DNA of 64,000 nucleotides. It comes from Peteryoungia wuzhouensis. Its GTDB lineage: Bacteria > Pseudomonadota > Alphaproteobacteria > Rhizobiales > Rhizobiaceae. Position 1 is the stretch's first letter, and every line of letters begins with the position of its first letter. The notes beneath the pieces were generated by a model that saw nothing but the letters and a program-made list of their open reading frames with translations, did no database searches and was not told the origin of the DNA. Position numbers and translations under genes: made by a program. This document shows positions 1 through 8,206 of the stretch, piece after piece. The stretch spans positions 225,584 through 289,583 of the forward strand of contig NZ_QJRY01000007.1 of the NCBI RefSeq assembly GCF_003205195.1, given 5' to 3'.

Positions 1-65
1 CGGGTGCGCAGTTCGATCAGGTGTTCGATCAGCGGCTGCGGCTTGTCGTCGATGTCGCCGCTCAT
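1..65 (-). CDS. tatC: Sec-independent translocase TatC, N-terminal fragment at window edge
   Basis: Only the first 21 or so codons lie in the window. They read MSGDIDDKPQPLIEHLIELR, which matches the cytoplasmic N-terminus of TatC ending in the conserved HLxELR motif just before the first membrane helix. TatC is the polytopic subunit that recognises twin-arginine signal peptides at the inner membrane. Its ATG overlaps the tatB stop codon as ATGA, so the two are translationally coupled, as in the usual tatABC order. The rest of the gene lies beyond the left edge. Confidence 0.9.
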   Translation of the reverse strand, partial: MSGDIDDKPQPLIEHLIELRT

Positions 66-859
66 GCGCGGTCCTCACTCTTCTTCTGGCGCGGCTTGCG
101 GGCCACGGGTGCGGCAGGCGCGGCTTCGGCCACAACACGCTTGCTTGCGCCGGATTTCGCGGCCGGAGACTTGGCCGATGCCGGCTTCGCTTTGACTGCT
201 TTGACGCTGGTTGCCACCGGCAGAACCTCAGGCGCGGCGACGACGGCCTTCGAGGCCGAGGCCCGGGGCTTGGACACTTTGCCGGCTGCGGGAGCAGGAA
301 CGGCAGCCGTTTCACCAACGGCTGCGGCTGCCTTTGCCGTCGACGCCTTGCGCGGCTTCTTCGATGCCGGCGGCACGGGAACGGCGGAGGCCGGCTCGCT
401 CTGGGCTGCAGCCGTCACAGGCGCAGCCGCCGGGCTGAGATCCGGCGGGACGGTGGCAGCACCGGTCGGCAGATCGGGAAGGATGGAGTTTTCCGTCGGG
501 CTCACACCCGCAGCCGCTGCCGCCATCGACGAGGATGCCGGGGTCGGGCTGTCAATGCGAGACGACTTCTGCAGGTCGGACTTGATGTCCTGGCCCATTT
601 GCCGGAGCGGATTGAGTGTTTCGCGGATCGAATTGGTCGGGTTGAGCGACTTCAGGTCGTTGACCGTGCTCTTCAGGTCGTCGAGTTCGGCCTCGCGCAG
701 CGCCTCGTCGAACTGAGCGCGGAACTCGCCCGCCGTCTGGCGCAGGCGCTTCGTCATCTTGCCGAAGGCGCGGATCATCGGAGGAAGGTCCTTGGGACCG
801 ACCACCACGATCAGGATCACGGCGATCACCAATAGCTCGGTCCAGCCAATATCCAGCAT
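62..859 (-). CDS. tatB: Sec-independent protein translocase subunit TatB
   Basis: This 265-residue protein starts MLDIGWTELLVIAVILIVVVGPKDLP, the TatB N-terminal transmembrane helix followed by the conserved GPKDLP hinge. An amphipathic helix follows at residues 25-70, then a long alanine- and proline-rich tail (about residues 80-265) that is typical of the long TatB proteins of rhizobia. TatB forms the signal-peptide receptor complex with TatC. The gene lies 111 bases downstream of tatA and overlaps tatC by the sequence ATGA. The low-complexity tail is probably disordered. Confidence 0.95.
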   Translation of the reverse strand: MLDIGWTELLVIAVILIVVVGPKDLPPMIRAFGKMTKRLRQTAGEFRAQFDEALREAELDDLKSTVNDLKSLNPTNSIRETLNPLRQMGQDIKSDLQKSSRIDSPTPASSSMAAAAAGVSPTENSILPDLPTGAATVPPDLSPAAAPVTAAAQSEPASAVPVPPASKKPRKASTAKAAAAVGETAAVPAPAAGKVSKPRASASKAVVAAPEVLPVATSVKAVKAKPASAKSPAAKSGASKRVVAEAAPAAPVARKPRQKKSEDRA

Positions 860-970
860 TCAACGGGCTCCTGATGCCGCGCCGTGTCGTCGTCCTGGAC
901 GTCCGCGGCCTATCCCATACCTATGCGGGCGGCCCGAAGGGCCACCCGTAATCCGTCAGACAAAGATCGC

Positions 971-1180
971 TTACTTGGTCTCGTCGAGCTTGTGGTCGAC
1001 GGTCTTCGAAGAAGAGGTCGTCGACGGCGCATCATTGTCGTCTTCGTCGCTGATGCCCTTCTTGAAGCTCTTGATGCCCTTGGCGACGTCGCCCATCAGT
1101 TCGGGGATCTTGCCACGGCCAAAGAGAAGCAGGACGATCGCCAAGACGATGATCCAGTGCCAAATGCTAAACGAACCCAT
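971..1180 (-). CDS. tatA: Sec-independent protein translocase subunit TatA
   Basis: This 69-residue protein has the TatA layout: an N-terminal helix starting MGSFSIWHW, the [11 protein letters not shown] hinge, then an amphipathic helix ([12 protein letters not shown]) and a short acidic tail. TatA oligomerises to form the protein-conducting element of the twin-arginine system. I chose the ATG at 1180 because a GGAG sequence lies about nine bases upstream; a GTG three codons earlier is less likely. The gene is first in a tatABC run on the minus strand. Two other proteins in this window carry Tat-type signal peptides. Confidence 0.95.
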   Translation of the reverse strand: MGSFSIWHWIIVLAIVLLLFGRGKIPELMGDVAKGIKSFKKGISDEDDNDAPSTTSSSKTVDHKLDETK

Positions 1181-1192
1181 GCCTGCCACTCC

Positions 1193-2320
1193 TTAGATTG
1201 TCGTTTCCCCGATGTAGGGGGTTTCCGTTGTCTTTTCAAACACCAAAATGTCCTTGGGCTCAACCGCAATCGTTACGTCGCGGACGCCCGGCGACAACAT
1301 GTCCGCACGGATCCGCGCGCGCACCGGAGACTCGGTGCCGGGCACGGCGAGATCGAGAAGTTCGACCACACCGAGGAAACGCCGGGCGACGATGCGCGCC
1401 GGGATCGGCCCACCACTCTCCCGCACGGAAAGCCCCGACAGACGCACCGCCACCGCCACCTCCGCCCCTTCGGCAATGGAGCCGGAATCGGCGCTGCCCA
1501 AGGGCGTCTCGACGCGACCGCCGGCCACCCGGCCGGAAAATTCATTGATCTCGGAGAAGAAGGCCGCCGCGAAAATATCGCGCGGACGACGGTAAAGATC
1601 GTCGGAGGTGCCGACTTGGACGAGGCGTCCATCCTTCAACAATGCAATGCGGTCGGCCATGCGCATGGCCTCTTCGGCGTCATGGGTGACGACGACAGCA
1701 GTCGCGCGGGTTTCACGAAGAATTGCGAGCGTATCGGCGCGCACCGTGTCTTTCAGTCGCGAATCGAGGCCGGAAAACGGCTCATCCATCAGAAGCACGC
1801 TCGGTCGTGGCGCAAGGGCACGGGCGAGTGCCACGCGCTGCTGTTCACCGCCGGAGAGCGCATGCGGATATTTGTCCGCGTAGTGCGACAGCCCTACCCG
1901 CTCCAGCGCCACGCCCGCCTCGGCAATCGCCTCCTTTGCCGGCAGCGCCGTCAGGCCGAAGCGGACATTGTCGAGCACGCTCATATGGGGAAAAAGGGCG
2001 AAATCCTGAAACATCAGGCCGATGCCGCGCTTTTCCGGCGGCAGGAACGAGCCGGGGCCGGCCACTTCCCGGTCGTTGATCAGCACCCGACCGCTGGTCT
2101 GTGCCTCGATGCCGGCAGCAATGCGCAAAAGCGTCGTCTTGCCAGAGCCAGATGGCCCCAGCAAGCACAGCACCTCACCCGGTTCCGCCGTCAGCGACAG
2201 ACCGCGAATGGTCTCCTTGCCGTGATAGCGATGGCGGATGTCCTCGAATGTCAGACGGGCAGCAAATGTCACGCCCGCCGTCCGTTGACCGTTTCCGTGC
2301 CTGGTCTTCGCTGGGTTCAT
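1193..2320 (-). CDS. ABC transporter ATP-binding protein, ferric-iron (FbpC) type
   Basis: The 375-residue protein has a complete ABC ATPase domain: Walker A GPSGSGKTT near residue 55, signature LSGGEQQRVALARA near 155, Walker B LLMDEPFSGLD near 175 and the switch histidine in VVVTHDAEEA. The C-terminal third (about 245-375) looks like a TOBE domain as in FbpC, PotA and ModC-like importers. Iron is the best guess for the substrate, by overall resemblance only. No permease or binding-protein gene is adjacent, so it is an orphan ATPase placed between scpB and tatA. The start ATG has GGA-rich sequence upstream. Confidence 0.8.
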   Translation of the reverse strand: MNPAKTRHGNGQRTAGVTFAARLTFEDIRHRYHGKETIRGLSLTAEPGEVLCLLGPSGSGKTTLLRIAAGIEAQTSGRVLINDREVAGPGSFLPPEKRGIGLMFQDFALFPHMSVLDNVRFGLTALPAKEAIAEAGVALERVGLSHYADKYPHALSGGEQQRVALARALAPRPSVLLMDEPFSGLDSRLKDTVRADTLAILRETRATAVVVTHDAEEAMRMADRIALLKDGRLVQVGTSDDLYRRPRDIFAAAFFSEINEFSGRVAGGRVETPLGSADSGSIAEGAEVAVAVRLSGLSVRESGGPIPARIVARRFLGVVELLDLAVPGTESPVRARIRADMLSPGVRDVTIAVEPKDILVFEKTTETPYIGETTI

Positions 2321-2413
2321 TCCATCGTCCGCGCGGCCGCCCCACCCTTACCGCGACGGCAGGGCCGGACGGGCTGGGTCCGGGAAAAGCCGGTTACCAA
2401 TTAAAAGCTGACC

Positions 2414-3148
2414 CTATTCCTCTGCTTCACCGCCCGGAGTCAAGAGGCCGAGCTCTTCCAGATCGAGCTGGGTGATCGGATCCTCCTCGTCGGTGAGGTC
2501 GTCGGAGCCGAGCGGCATGGGGATGTTGAAGTTGGCCGGAATGCGGCCGGAGAGCAGACCTGCCCCCTTCAACTCTTCGAGACCGGGCAGATCGCGCAGT
2601 TCCTCAAGGCCGAAGTGGTCGAGGAAATCGCGGGTTGTGCCCAGCGTCACCGGGCGGCCGGGCGAGCGGCGGCGGCCACGAAAGCGCACCCAGCCGGCCT
2701 CCATCAAGACGTCGAGCGTGCCCTTCGAGGTCTGCACACCCCGGATGTCCTCGATCTCGGCCCGCGTCACCGGCTGATGATAGGCGATGATCGCCAGCAC
2801 TTCGAGGGCCGCACGGGAGAGTTTCTTGACCTCGGTCTCGTCCTTGCGGATAGCGAAGGAGAGATCGGCTGCCGTGCGAAACGCCCACTGGTCGTCAACC
2901 TGGACGAGATTGACGCCGCGACCGGCATACTCGTCCTTCAGCTTGTGAAGCACCGCGCGCGCGTCGATGCCGCGCGGCAGGCGCTCCTCGACAAAACCCG
3001 TCGACACCGGTTGGGCAGAGGCAAACACCAGGGCTTCGGCGATCCGCAGCGCTTCCGCCTCATGCCGGGCAATGCTCGCCTCATCGATGACGATCTCGTC
3101 CTCGTCATCGGCCCCGTCAGTCACGGGCACTGCTTCAACGTCACTCAT
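2414..3148 (-). CDS. scpB: Segregation and condensation protein ScpB
   Basis: The 244-residue protein has the paired winged-helix layout of ScpB, with recognisable pieces EALVFASAQPV, LAIIAYHQPVTRAEIEDIRGV and GRRRSPGRPVTLGTT. An acidic N-terminus (about residues 1-30) and C-terminus flank the core. ScpB dimerises and binds the ScpA kleisin of the Smc complex, which compacts and segregates the chromosome. The gene starts six bases after the scpA stop, so the two are co-transcribed downstream of nagZ. Confidence 0.95.
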   Translation of the reverse strand: MSDVEAVPVTDGADDEDEIVIDEASIARHEAEALRIAEALVFASAQPVSTGFVEERLPRGIDARAVLHKLKDEYAGRGVNLVQVDDQWAFRTAADLSFAIRKDETEVKKLSRAALEVLAIIAYHQPVTRAEIEDIRGVQTSKGTLDVLMEAGWVRFRGRRRSPGRPVTLGTTRDFLDHFGLEELRDLPGLEELKGAGLLSGRIPANFNIPMPLGSDDLTDEEDPITQLDLEELGLLTPGGEAEE

Positions 3149-3154
3149 CGTCCC

Positions 3155-4024
3155 TCACTCGACCGCATGAAGGGCTTCGGCCTTCGGACCGCCGCGCATG
3201 TAGATCGGCTGGAAGGCACCGTCCTGGCGAATTTCGAGCCGCCCTTCGCGGACCAGCTCGAGGGAGGCGGCAAAGGCGCTCGCGATCGCGGTGACGCGAT
3301 CCTCAGGCGACGCCAGAAAGCGGATCAGGAACTGATCCAAGGCCGTCCAGTCGCCGATCTCGCCGATCATGCGGGTCAGGATGCCGCGCGCATCGGCCAG
3401 CGACCACACGCGCCGCCGTTCGATCGTCACCTGGGTCACGGCCTGGCGCTGGCGCAGCGACGCATAGGCCGAGAGCAGATCGTAGAGGCTCGCCTCATAG
3501 GCACTGTCGGCGCGGGCCGGCACATGCTCGGGTGCGCCCCGGGCAAAGACGTCGCGGCCGAGCCTATTGCGGTTGATCAGCCGCGAGGCCGCATCGCGCA
3601 TCGCCTCCAGACGTTTCAGGCGGAAGGCGAGCGAGGCCGCCATCTCCTCACCCGAGGGGCCCTCGTCCTTGGCCTGTTGGGGAATGAGCAGGCGCGATTT
3701 CAGATAGGCGAGCCAGGCGGCCATCACGAGGTAATCGGCCGCCAGCTCGATGCGAATGCGCCGGGCGCTTTCGATGAAGAGCAGATACTGCTCGGCCAGC
3801 GCCAGCACCGAGATACGTGCCAGATCGACCTTCTGGTTGCGCGCCAGAAAGAGCAGGAGATCGAGCGGTCCTTCGAAGCCGGCAACATCGATCAGCAAAG
3901 CGGGGTCGCTTGCGGCCCGATCTTCGGCGGTGTCCTGCCACAGGCTGTCCATCGGCGTCGGCGCCGGCGTTTCGGCGTTCGAGGGCCGGTTGATGACCGT
4001 CGGATGGACAGGACCACGCACCAT
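3155..4024 (-). CDS. scpA: Segregation and condensation protein ScpA (kleisin)
   Basis: The 289-residue protein contains the ScpA kleisin signature DVAGFEGPLDLLLFLARNQKVDL near residue 46, followed by the LAEQYL and ADYLVMAAWLAYLKSRLL helices. ScpA bridges the Smc heads and recruits ScpB. The ATG at 4024 overlaps the nagZ stop by one base (TGATG), which supports this start by translational coupling; an internal methionine at about residue 25 is an alternative that would lose the coupling. The order nagZ-scpA-scpB is the usual rhizobial one. Confidence 0.95.
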   Translation of the reverse strand: MVRGPVHPTVINRPSNAETPAPTPMDSLWQDTAEDRAASDPALLIDVAGFEGPLDLLLFLARNQKVDLARISVLALAEQYLLFIESARRIRIELAADYLVMAAWLAYLKSRLLIPQQAKDEGPSGEEMAASLAFRLKRLEAMRDAASRLINRNRLGRDVFARGAPEHVPARADSAYEASLYDLLSAYASLRQRQAVTQVTIERRRVWSLADARGILTRMIGEIGDWTALDQFLIRFLASPEDRVTAIASAFAASLELVREGRLEIRQDGAFQPIYMRGGPKAEALHAVE

Positions 4025-5049
4025 CAGGAGACCGCCATCAATGTTTCAAACTCGTCGCGCAGCGTCTGTTCGTCGGCATCGTCGGGCGCGGTAAAGGCAG
4101 CCTCGACGGCGTCCGCCCGCGCACGAGCCTTGCCGGACAATTCAGACACCGCGGCGGCCACCGCCTGCATCTCGTCCATATGGCCATGGCAATGCAGGAC
4201 CACGTCCAGAGCGGCCGCGATGCGGACGGCCCGTTCGCCGATCGTGCCCTTCAGCGCGTTCATCGAGATATCGTCCGACATCAGGAGCCCTTCGAAGCCG
4301 ATGGCCTTTCGGATGATCTCCTCGGTCACGATGCGTGACGTCGAGGCCGGGAAATCCGGGTCGATGTCGGTATACACGACATGGCAGCTCATGCCCATGA
4401 GTTCGTTGGCGAGCGCCTTGAACGGCACGAAGTCATGCGCCTCCAACTCGGCGCGCGGCACGGTGACGACGGGCAGATCGTGATGGCTGTCGGCCATGCC
4501 ACGCCCATGGCCTGGAATATGTTTCATGACCGGCAACACGCCGCCGGCCTTCAGACCATCTGCCGCTGCCTGCCCCATCTTGGCGACCACATGCGGGTCG
4601 TTCGAATAGGCGCGGTTGCCGATGACATTGCTGGCCCCGGCGATCGGCACATCGAGCACCGGCAGGCAATCGACGTTGATGCCGAGCCGGTAGAGATCGA
4701 AGGCATGCAGGCGCGACATCAGCCAGGCAGCCCGCAGGCCCTTTTCCGCGTCGGCATCATAGAGTGCGCCGAGTTCGGCGCCAGAGGGGTAACGTGGCGC
4801 GATCGGCTCGCGGATGCGCTGGACGCGCCCGCCTTCCTGATCGATCAGAACGGGTGCATTGCGACCACCCACCGTCTCGCGCATCTCCGCGACCAGATCC
4901 TTCACCTGCTCGGCCTCGCCGATATTGCGGCCGAAGAGGATGAAGCCCCAGGGCTGTTCATCGCGATAAAAGGCCTTCTCGTCAGCGGTCAGGCGCTGAC
5001 CGAGGCAACCGAGGATCATGGCTTTGGCAGGAGAAGACGTCTGGATCAT
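4024..5049 (-). CDS. nagZ: Beta-N-acetylhexosaminidase NagZ (glycoside hydrolase family 3)
   Basis: The 341-residue protein has the GH3 signature of NagZ: VLIDQEGGRVQR near residue 66, KHIPGHGRGMADSHHDLP near 170, and the catalytic aspartate in LLMSDDISM near 255. NagZ removes N-acetylglucosamine from anhydromuropeptides in the cytoplasm during peptidoglycan recycling. It lies between the SPOR-domain gene and scpA in a minus-strand run. A hairpin with a T-run separates it from the upstream SPOR gene, so it probably has its own promoter within 5050-5120. Confidence 0.95.
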   Translation of the reverse strand: MIQTSSPAKAMILGCLGQRLTADEKAFYRDEQPWGFILFGRNIGEAEQVKDLVAEMRETVGGRNAPVLIDQEGGRVQRIREPIAPRYPSGAELGALYDADAEKGLRAAWLMSRLHAFDLYRLGINVDCLPVLDVPIAGASNVIGNRAYSNDPHVVAKMGQAAADGLKAGGVLPVMKHIPGHGRGMADSHHDLPVVTVPRAELEAHDFVPFKALANELMGMSCHVVYTDIDPDFPASTSRIVTEEIIRKAIGFEGLLMSDDISMNALKGTIGERAVRIAAALDVVLHCHGHMDEMQAVAAAVSELSGKARARADAVEAAFTAPDDADEQTLRDEFETLMAVS

Positions 5050-5120
5050 GGGCGAATCATACCGGGGGTCAGAGGAAAGCCGAAGGTGTCGGCGGGAGAC
5101 GGATGGGCGTCATGCACAAG

Positions 5121-5147
5121 AAAAAAGGCGGAACACCCGGTTCCGCC
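5121..5147 (-). terminator. Rho-independent terminator after the SPOR-domain gene
   Basis: Arms GGCGGAAC and GTTCCGCC enclose a five-base loop and are followed on the minus strand by a run of six T. It lies 31 bases past the SPOR gene stop. T-rich sequence on the other side makes it potentially bidirectional. Confidence 0.85.
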
Positions 5148-5177
5148 TCGTTTTTTCTCTAAAAGGACTGAGCCTGC

Positions 5178-8141
5178 TTACTTCGAGACCAGGCAGGTAC
5201 CGCCCGCCGAGCGATATTGCTCGCAGAGCGCCACAGCGGCATCCTTGGTGCCGGCAACGATACGGACACGGTAATAGGTGCCCTTGCCGGGGATGTCAGC
5301 CTGGCGGATCTCGTAGGGTTTGCCGGCCAGAACGCCAAACTTCGACGACAGGCTGCGATAGCTGCGCTGGGCTTCGGCTTCCGATGGCAAGGACGCGATC
5401 TGGATTCCGTAGCTGCCAGCGGGTGCGGCGGCAGGTGCCGCCGCCGGGCTTGCGGCCGCAGTTTCGGTCGGTGCCGGTGCAGGGGTCGCCGCCGGCTTGG
5501 ACGGGCGCAGATTGCCCTGATCGGTCACGGTGCCAACGACATTCACCGGCTGGTCGGACGGACGCATGGTCGGGATCGGTGCGTTGACGGCCGGAGCGGC
5601 ATTGTCTTCGACCGCCGAGGCGGCAGCGATCTCGGCAACAGACTGCGGCGCGGTTTCGGCCGTTGCCGTTGCCGGGTTTGTCGCAGGCGCTGTGGACGCC
5701 GTGGTCGCAGCCGGCGTGGCCGCTGCGGTATCCGCCGGCGCGTTCGGGTTGACGACCCGTGTCTCCACCGTCTTCACGGCGTCGTTGCTCTTTGCCGAAG
5801 GCACGCTCGGAGCGGCCAGAACGGCCGGCGTTGAAGCCGGTGCGGCAGCCGTCGTCGAGGACGGTGCGGTCGCGGCAGGAGCCGTTTCGGCCGGCACTTC
5901 CTGCGCCACCAATGTGCCATCGGGACGCACGATCATCGTCCGCACCTTACGCGGCGTGATCGTTGCCGGATCTTCTGCGGCAGCTGCCGTTTCCTGCGGC
6001 TGGCCGTCGGGCAGCAGACGCGGATCCTCGGTCTCGCCCACCGGCGTTGCCGCAGCGTCGTTTTCACCTTCGAGCGGCATGGTCTCGGGGATCAGTGTCC
6101 GCTGCACCACGTCGACAGGCTCCTCTTCCGAGGAGATCAGGCTGGTCTGCTTGGGATCTTCGACGCCATTGCCGGCCACGCGATCGTAGACGGCCTTGTC
6201 CTGGTTCGGAACGGATTTGCCGCCCGGATTTTCCGGCACGATCTTCACCGGCGTCTTGTCGGCAGCGATGATCTGCGGTTCGCCGCCCGACAGGCTACCA
6301 ACCGCGCCGTTGCCGAGCCAGGCATAAAGGCCACCGCCCCCCGCCAGCAGCAGCAACACGGCCGTGCCGGTTATCAGATAAGGCTTGATGCGCCGGAAGC
6401 GGAAGCCCTGAGCCTCGCCGGCGATGGTGATATGACCACGGCTTTCGGGGTCGATCGCGCGGGTGGTGCTGAGCGAGCTGCGCAGATCTTCTTCCAGCGC
6501 CTTTTCGAAGGCATCGAAATCGTCGAGCGGAGCCGCTGCTGCGCGCGCGGGCGGAGTGTCGGCCACAACACGGCTATTGCCGAATGTCTTTGCCGGCGTC
6601 GGCGGTGCAACCGGCTCTTCAAACAGCGTCGCCAGTTCGGCATCGATATCGATGTCGTATTCCGACTGAACCGGGGCCGCCGGGCGGTTTTCGGTGACGG
6701 GCACCTCAGGCACGTCCAGCGCACCCACGCTTTCGAGATGATCTTCCTGCTCGGAGATTTCCGAAGGATCGAAACCGAAGCCGTCATCGACGGAATAGGC
6801 TGGCGGGACATAAGCCTGCTGGACAATGGGCTGCGGGGCCGGTGCCAGCGGTTGAGCAGCCGGTTGCGGCCGCATAGGCGCCGCCACGGCAGACGGCGCA
6901 GAACTGCCGGCGTCTGGGGTAAAGCGCATGTCCGGTTCGACACGACGGGGAGAAACCGGTGCAGCAACCGAAGGCCAGGCTGCGGCAACCACAGGCGCGG
7001 CAGCAGCCGCGGCCGTCACTGCGGCATAAGCCGGGAGCGCCGCTTCAATCGCCAAAGGTTTTGCAGCCGGCGCAACGGGCGCCACAGGTTCGATTTCCGA
7101 GAGATCGAGCGCCAGATCGAGTTCATCCAGCTTCAACTCGAAATCCTGATCGCCGAACGGATCGAAATCATCGTCCGACACCGGCTCGGCAACATTCCTG
7201 ACTGGTGCCGTCGCGGTGGCGGACGGTGCAGCATCCAGTTCATCGTCAAGCGACAGGTCTGCGGAAAAGTCGAAGGAGAAATCCGGCTCGTTGCGGGTGC
7301 TTACCTGCGGGGCGGGCTCCGCTTTCGGCGCAGCAGAGAAGGATCCGGAACCGGCAGCCTCGACCGGCAGATCGGCCAAATCAGGACCAACGATGCTCGA
7401 TGTCTGCCCCTCAGGCTCACCAAAGGAGAAAGCGCCCGTCGCCCATTCGAAGACGGGTTCCTGGCTGACGGCGGGCGCGGCCACCGGCTGCGCCTCGACC
7501 TTGGCGACAACAGGTGCCTCAACCTCGGGGGCAAGCGCTTCGATGCGCGGCGACAGTTCGGGCTCTGCGCGACGAACCGGCTGAACCTGTGCCGAAAAAT
7601 TGGCAAGCGGCAGTCGCAGACGGGGCTGCTCGACCTGATGCGACGGCACAGGGCGAATATCGGCATCGGCGACAGCCAGCTCAAGCTCGTCCGCAAGATC
7701 GTAGGAAATGGCAGGCTCAGGCGCCGGCTGCACCTCCGCCACCAGCGGCTCTTCATACCGCTCGACGGCAGCCGAAGAGACCGGCGGAGCATAAGACGGA
7801 ATATCGACGTCGAAGTCGGACGCGGCAGGCTCAAAGCTCGGCTCTTCGCGCACCGAGGCCTGCACCGGAGAGATGGGCGCGTGCGGAACGACAGGCTCCG
7901 GCGCGCGCATGTCCGGCATGGACGACGAAGGCTGCTCATAGCCTTCGAACTCGCGCATCAGCTCGTCTTCAAGATTGAATTCGCTCGACGACATGTCAGG
8001 CGCCGGCGGCAGCGACACAACAGGCTCGCGCTTCAGCGGCTGATCAAAGCCGACAATACGGGCAAGCTCCGCCAACGGATCGTCATCCGCGAAACCATCG
8101 CCCTGCGATCGAATGCTGTTTGCAGCCTGCTGCTGTACCAT
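5178..8141 (-). CDS. SPOR-domain membrane protein with very long cytoplasmic region
   Basis: The protein has about 987 residues. Residues 1 to roughly 590 are acidic, proline- and alanine-rich and of low complexity. They are followed by a positively charged RFRRIKPYL segment and one transmembrane helix (TGTAVLLLLAGGGGLYAWLG). A second low-complexity stretch leads to a C-terminal SPOR domain (about 905-987: YGIQIASLPSEAEAQRSY to the end). SPOR domains bind denuded peptidoglycan at division sites. A type II orientation, with the SPOR domain in the periplasm, fits. It lies directly downstream of argS, as in other rhizobia. I chose the ATG at 8141 over a GTG four codons upstream. Confidence 0.85.
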   Translation of the reverse strand: MVQQQAANSIRSQGDGFADDDPLAELARIVGFDQPLKREPVVSLPPAPDMSSSEFNLEDELMREFEGYEQPSSSMPDMRAPEPVVPHAPISPVQASVREEPSFEPAASDFDVDIPSYAPPVSSAAVERYEEPLVAEVQPAPEPAISYDLADELELAVADADIRPVPSHQVEQPRLRLPLANFSAQVQPVRRAEPELSPRIEALAPEVEAPVVAKVEAQPVAAPAVSQEPVFEWATGAFSFGEPEGQTSSIVGPDLADLPVEAAGSGSFSAAPKAEPAPQVSTRNEPDFSFDFSADLSLDDELDAAPSATATAPVRNVAEPVSDDDFDPFGDQDFELKLDELDLALDLSEIEPVAPVAPAAKPLAIEAALPAYAAVTAAAAAAPVVAAAWPSVAAPVSPRRVEPDMRFTPDAGSSAPSAVAAPMRPQPAAQPLAPAPQPIVQQAYVPPAYSVDDGFGFDPSEISEQEDHLESVGALDVPEVPVTENRPAAPVQSEYDIDIDAELATLFEEPVAPPTPAKTFGNSRVVADTPPARAAAAPLDDFDAFEKALEEDLRSSLSTTRAIDPESRGHITIAGEAQGFRFRRIKPYLITGTAVLLLLAGGGGLYAWLGNGAVGSLSGGEPQIIAADKTPVKIVPENPGGKSVPNQDKAVYDRVAGNGVEDPKQTSLISSEEEPVDVVQRTLIPETMPLEGENDAAATPVGETEDPRLLPDGQPQETAAAAEDPATITPRKVRTMIVRPDGTLVAQEVPAETAPAATAPSSTTAAAPASTPAVLAAPSVPSAKSNDAVKTVETRVVNPNAPADTAAATPAATTASTAPATNPATATAETAPQSVAEIAAASAVEDNAAPAVNAPIPTMRPSDQPVNVVGTVTDQGNLRPSKPAATPAPAPTETAAASPAAAPAAAPAGSYGIQIASLPSEAEAQRSYRSLSSKFGVLAGKPYEIRQADIPGKGTYYRVRIVAGTKDAAVALCEQYRSAGGTCLVSK

Positions 8142-8206
8142 ACCCTGTTCCACTCACTTACGCGACCATACGCCTGCCAGCGCAATGTGGGGAATTGGTG
8201 ACACTG

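Noticed and set aside
884..2404. A long plus-strand frame (about 500 codons) across tatA and the ABC ATPase gene
   Set aside because: It is antisense to two well-supported genes, has arginine- and histidine-rich composition typical of G+C-rich shadow frames, and shows no family.
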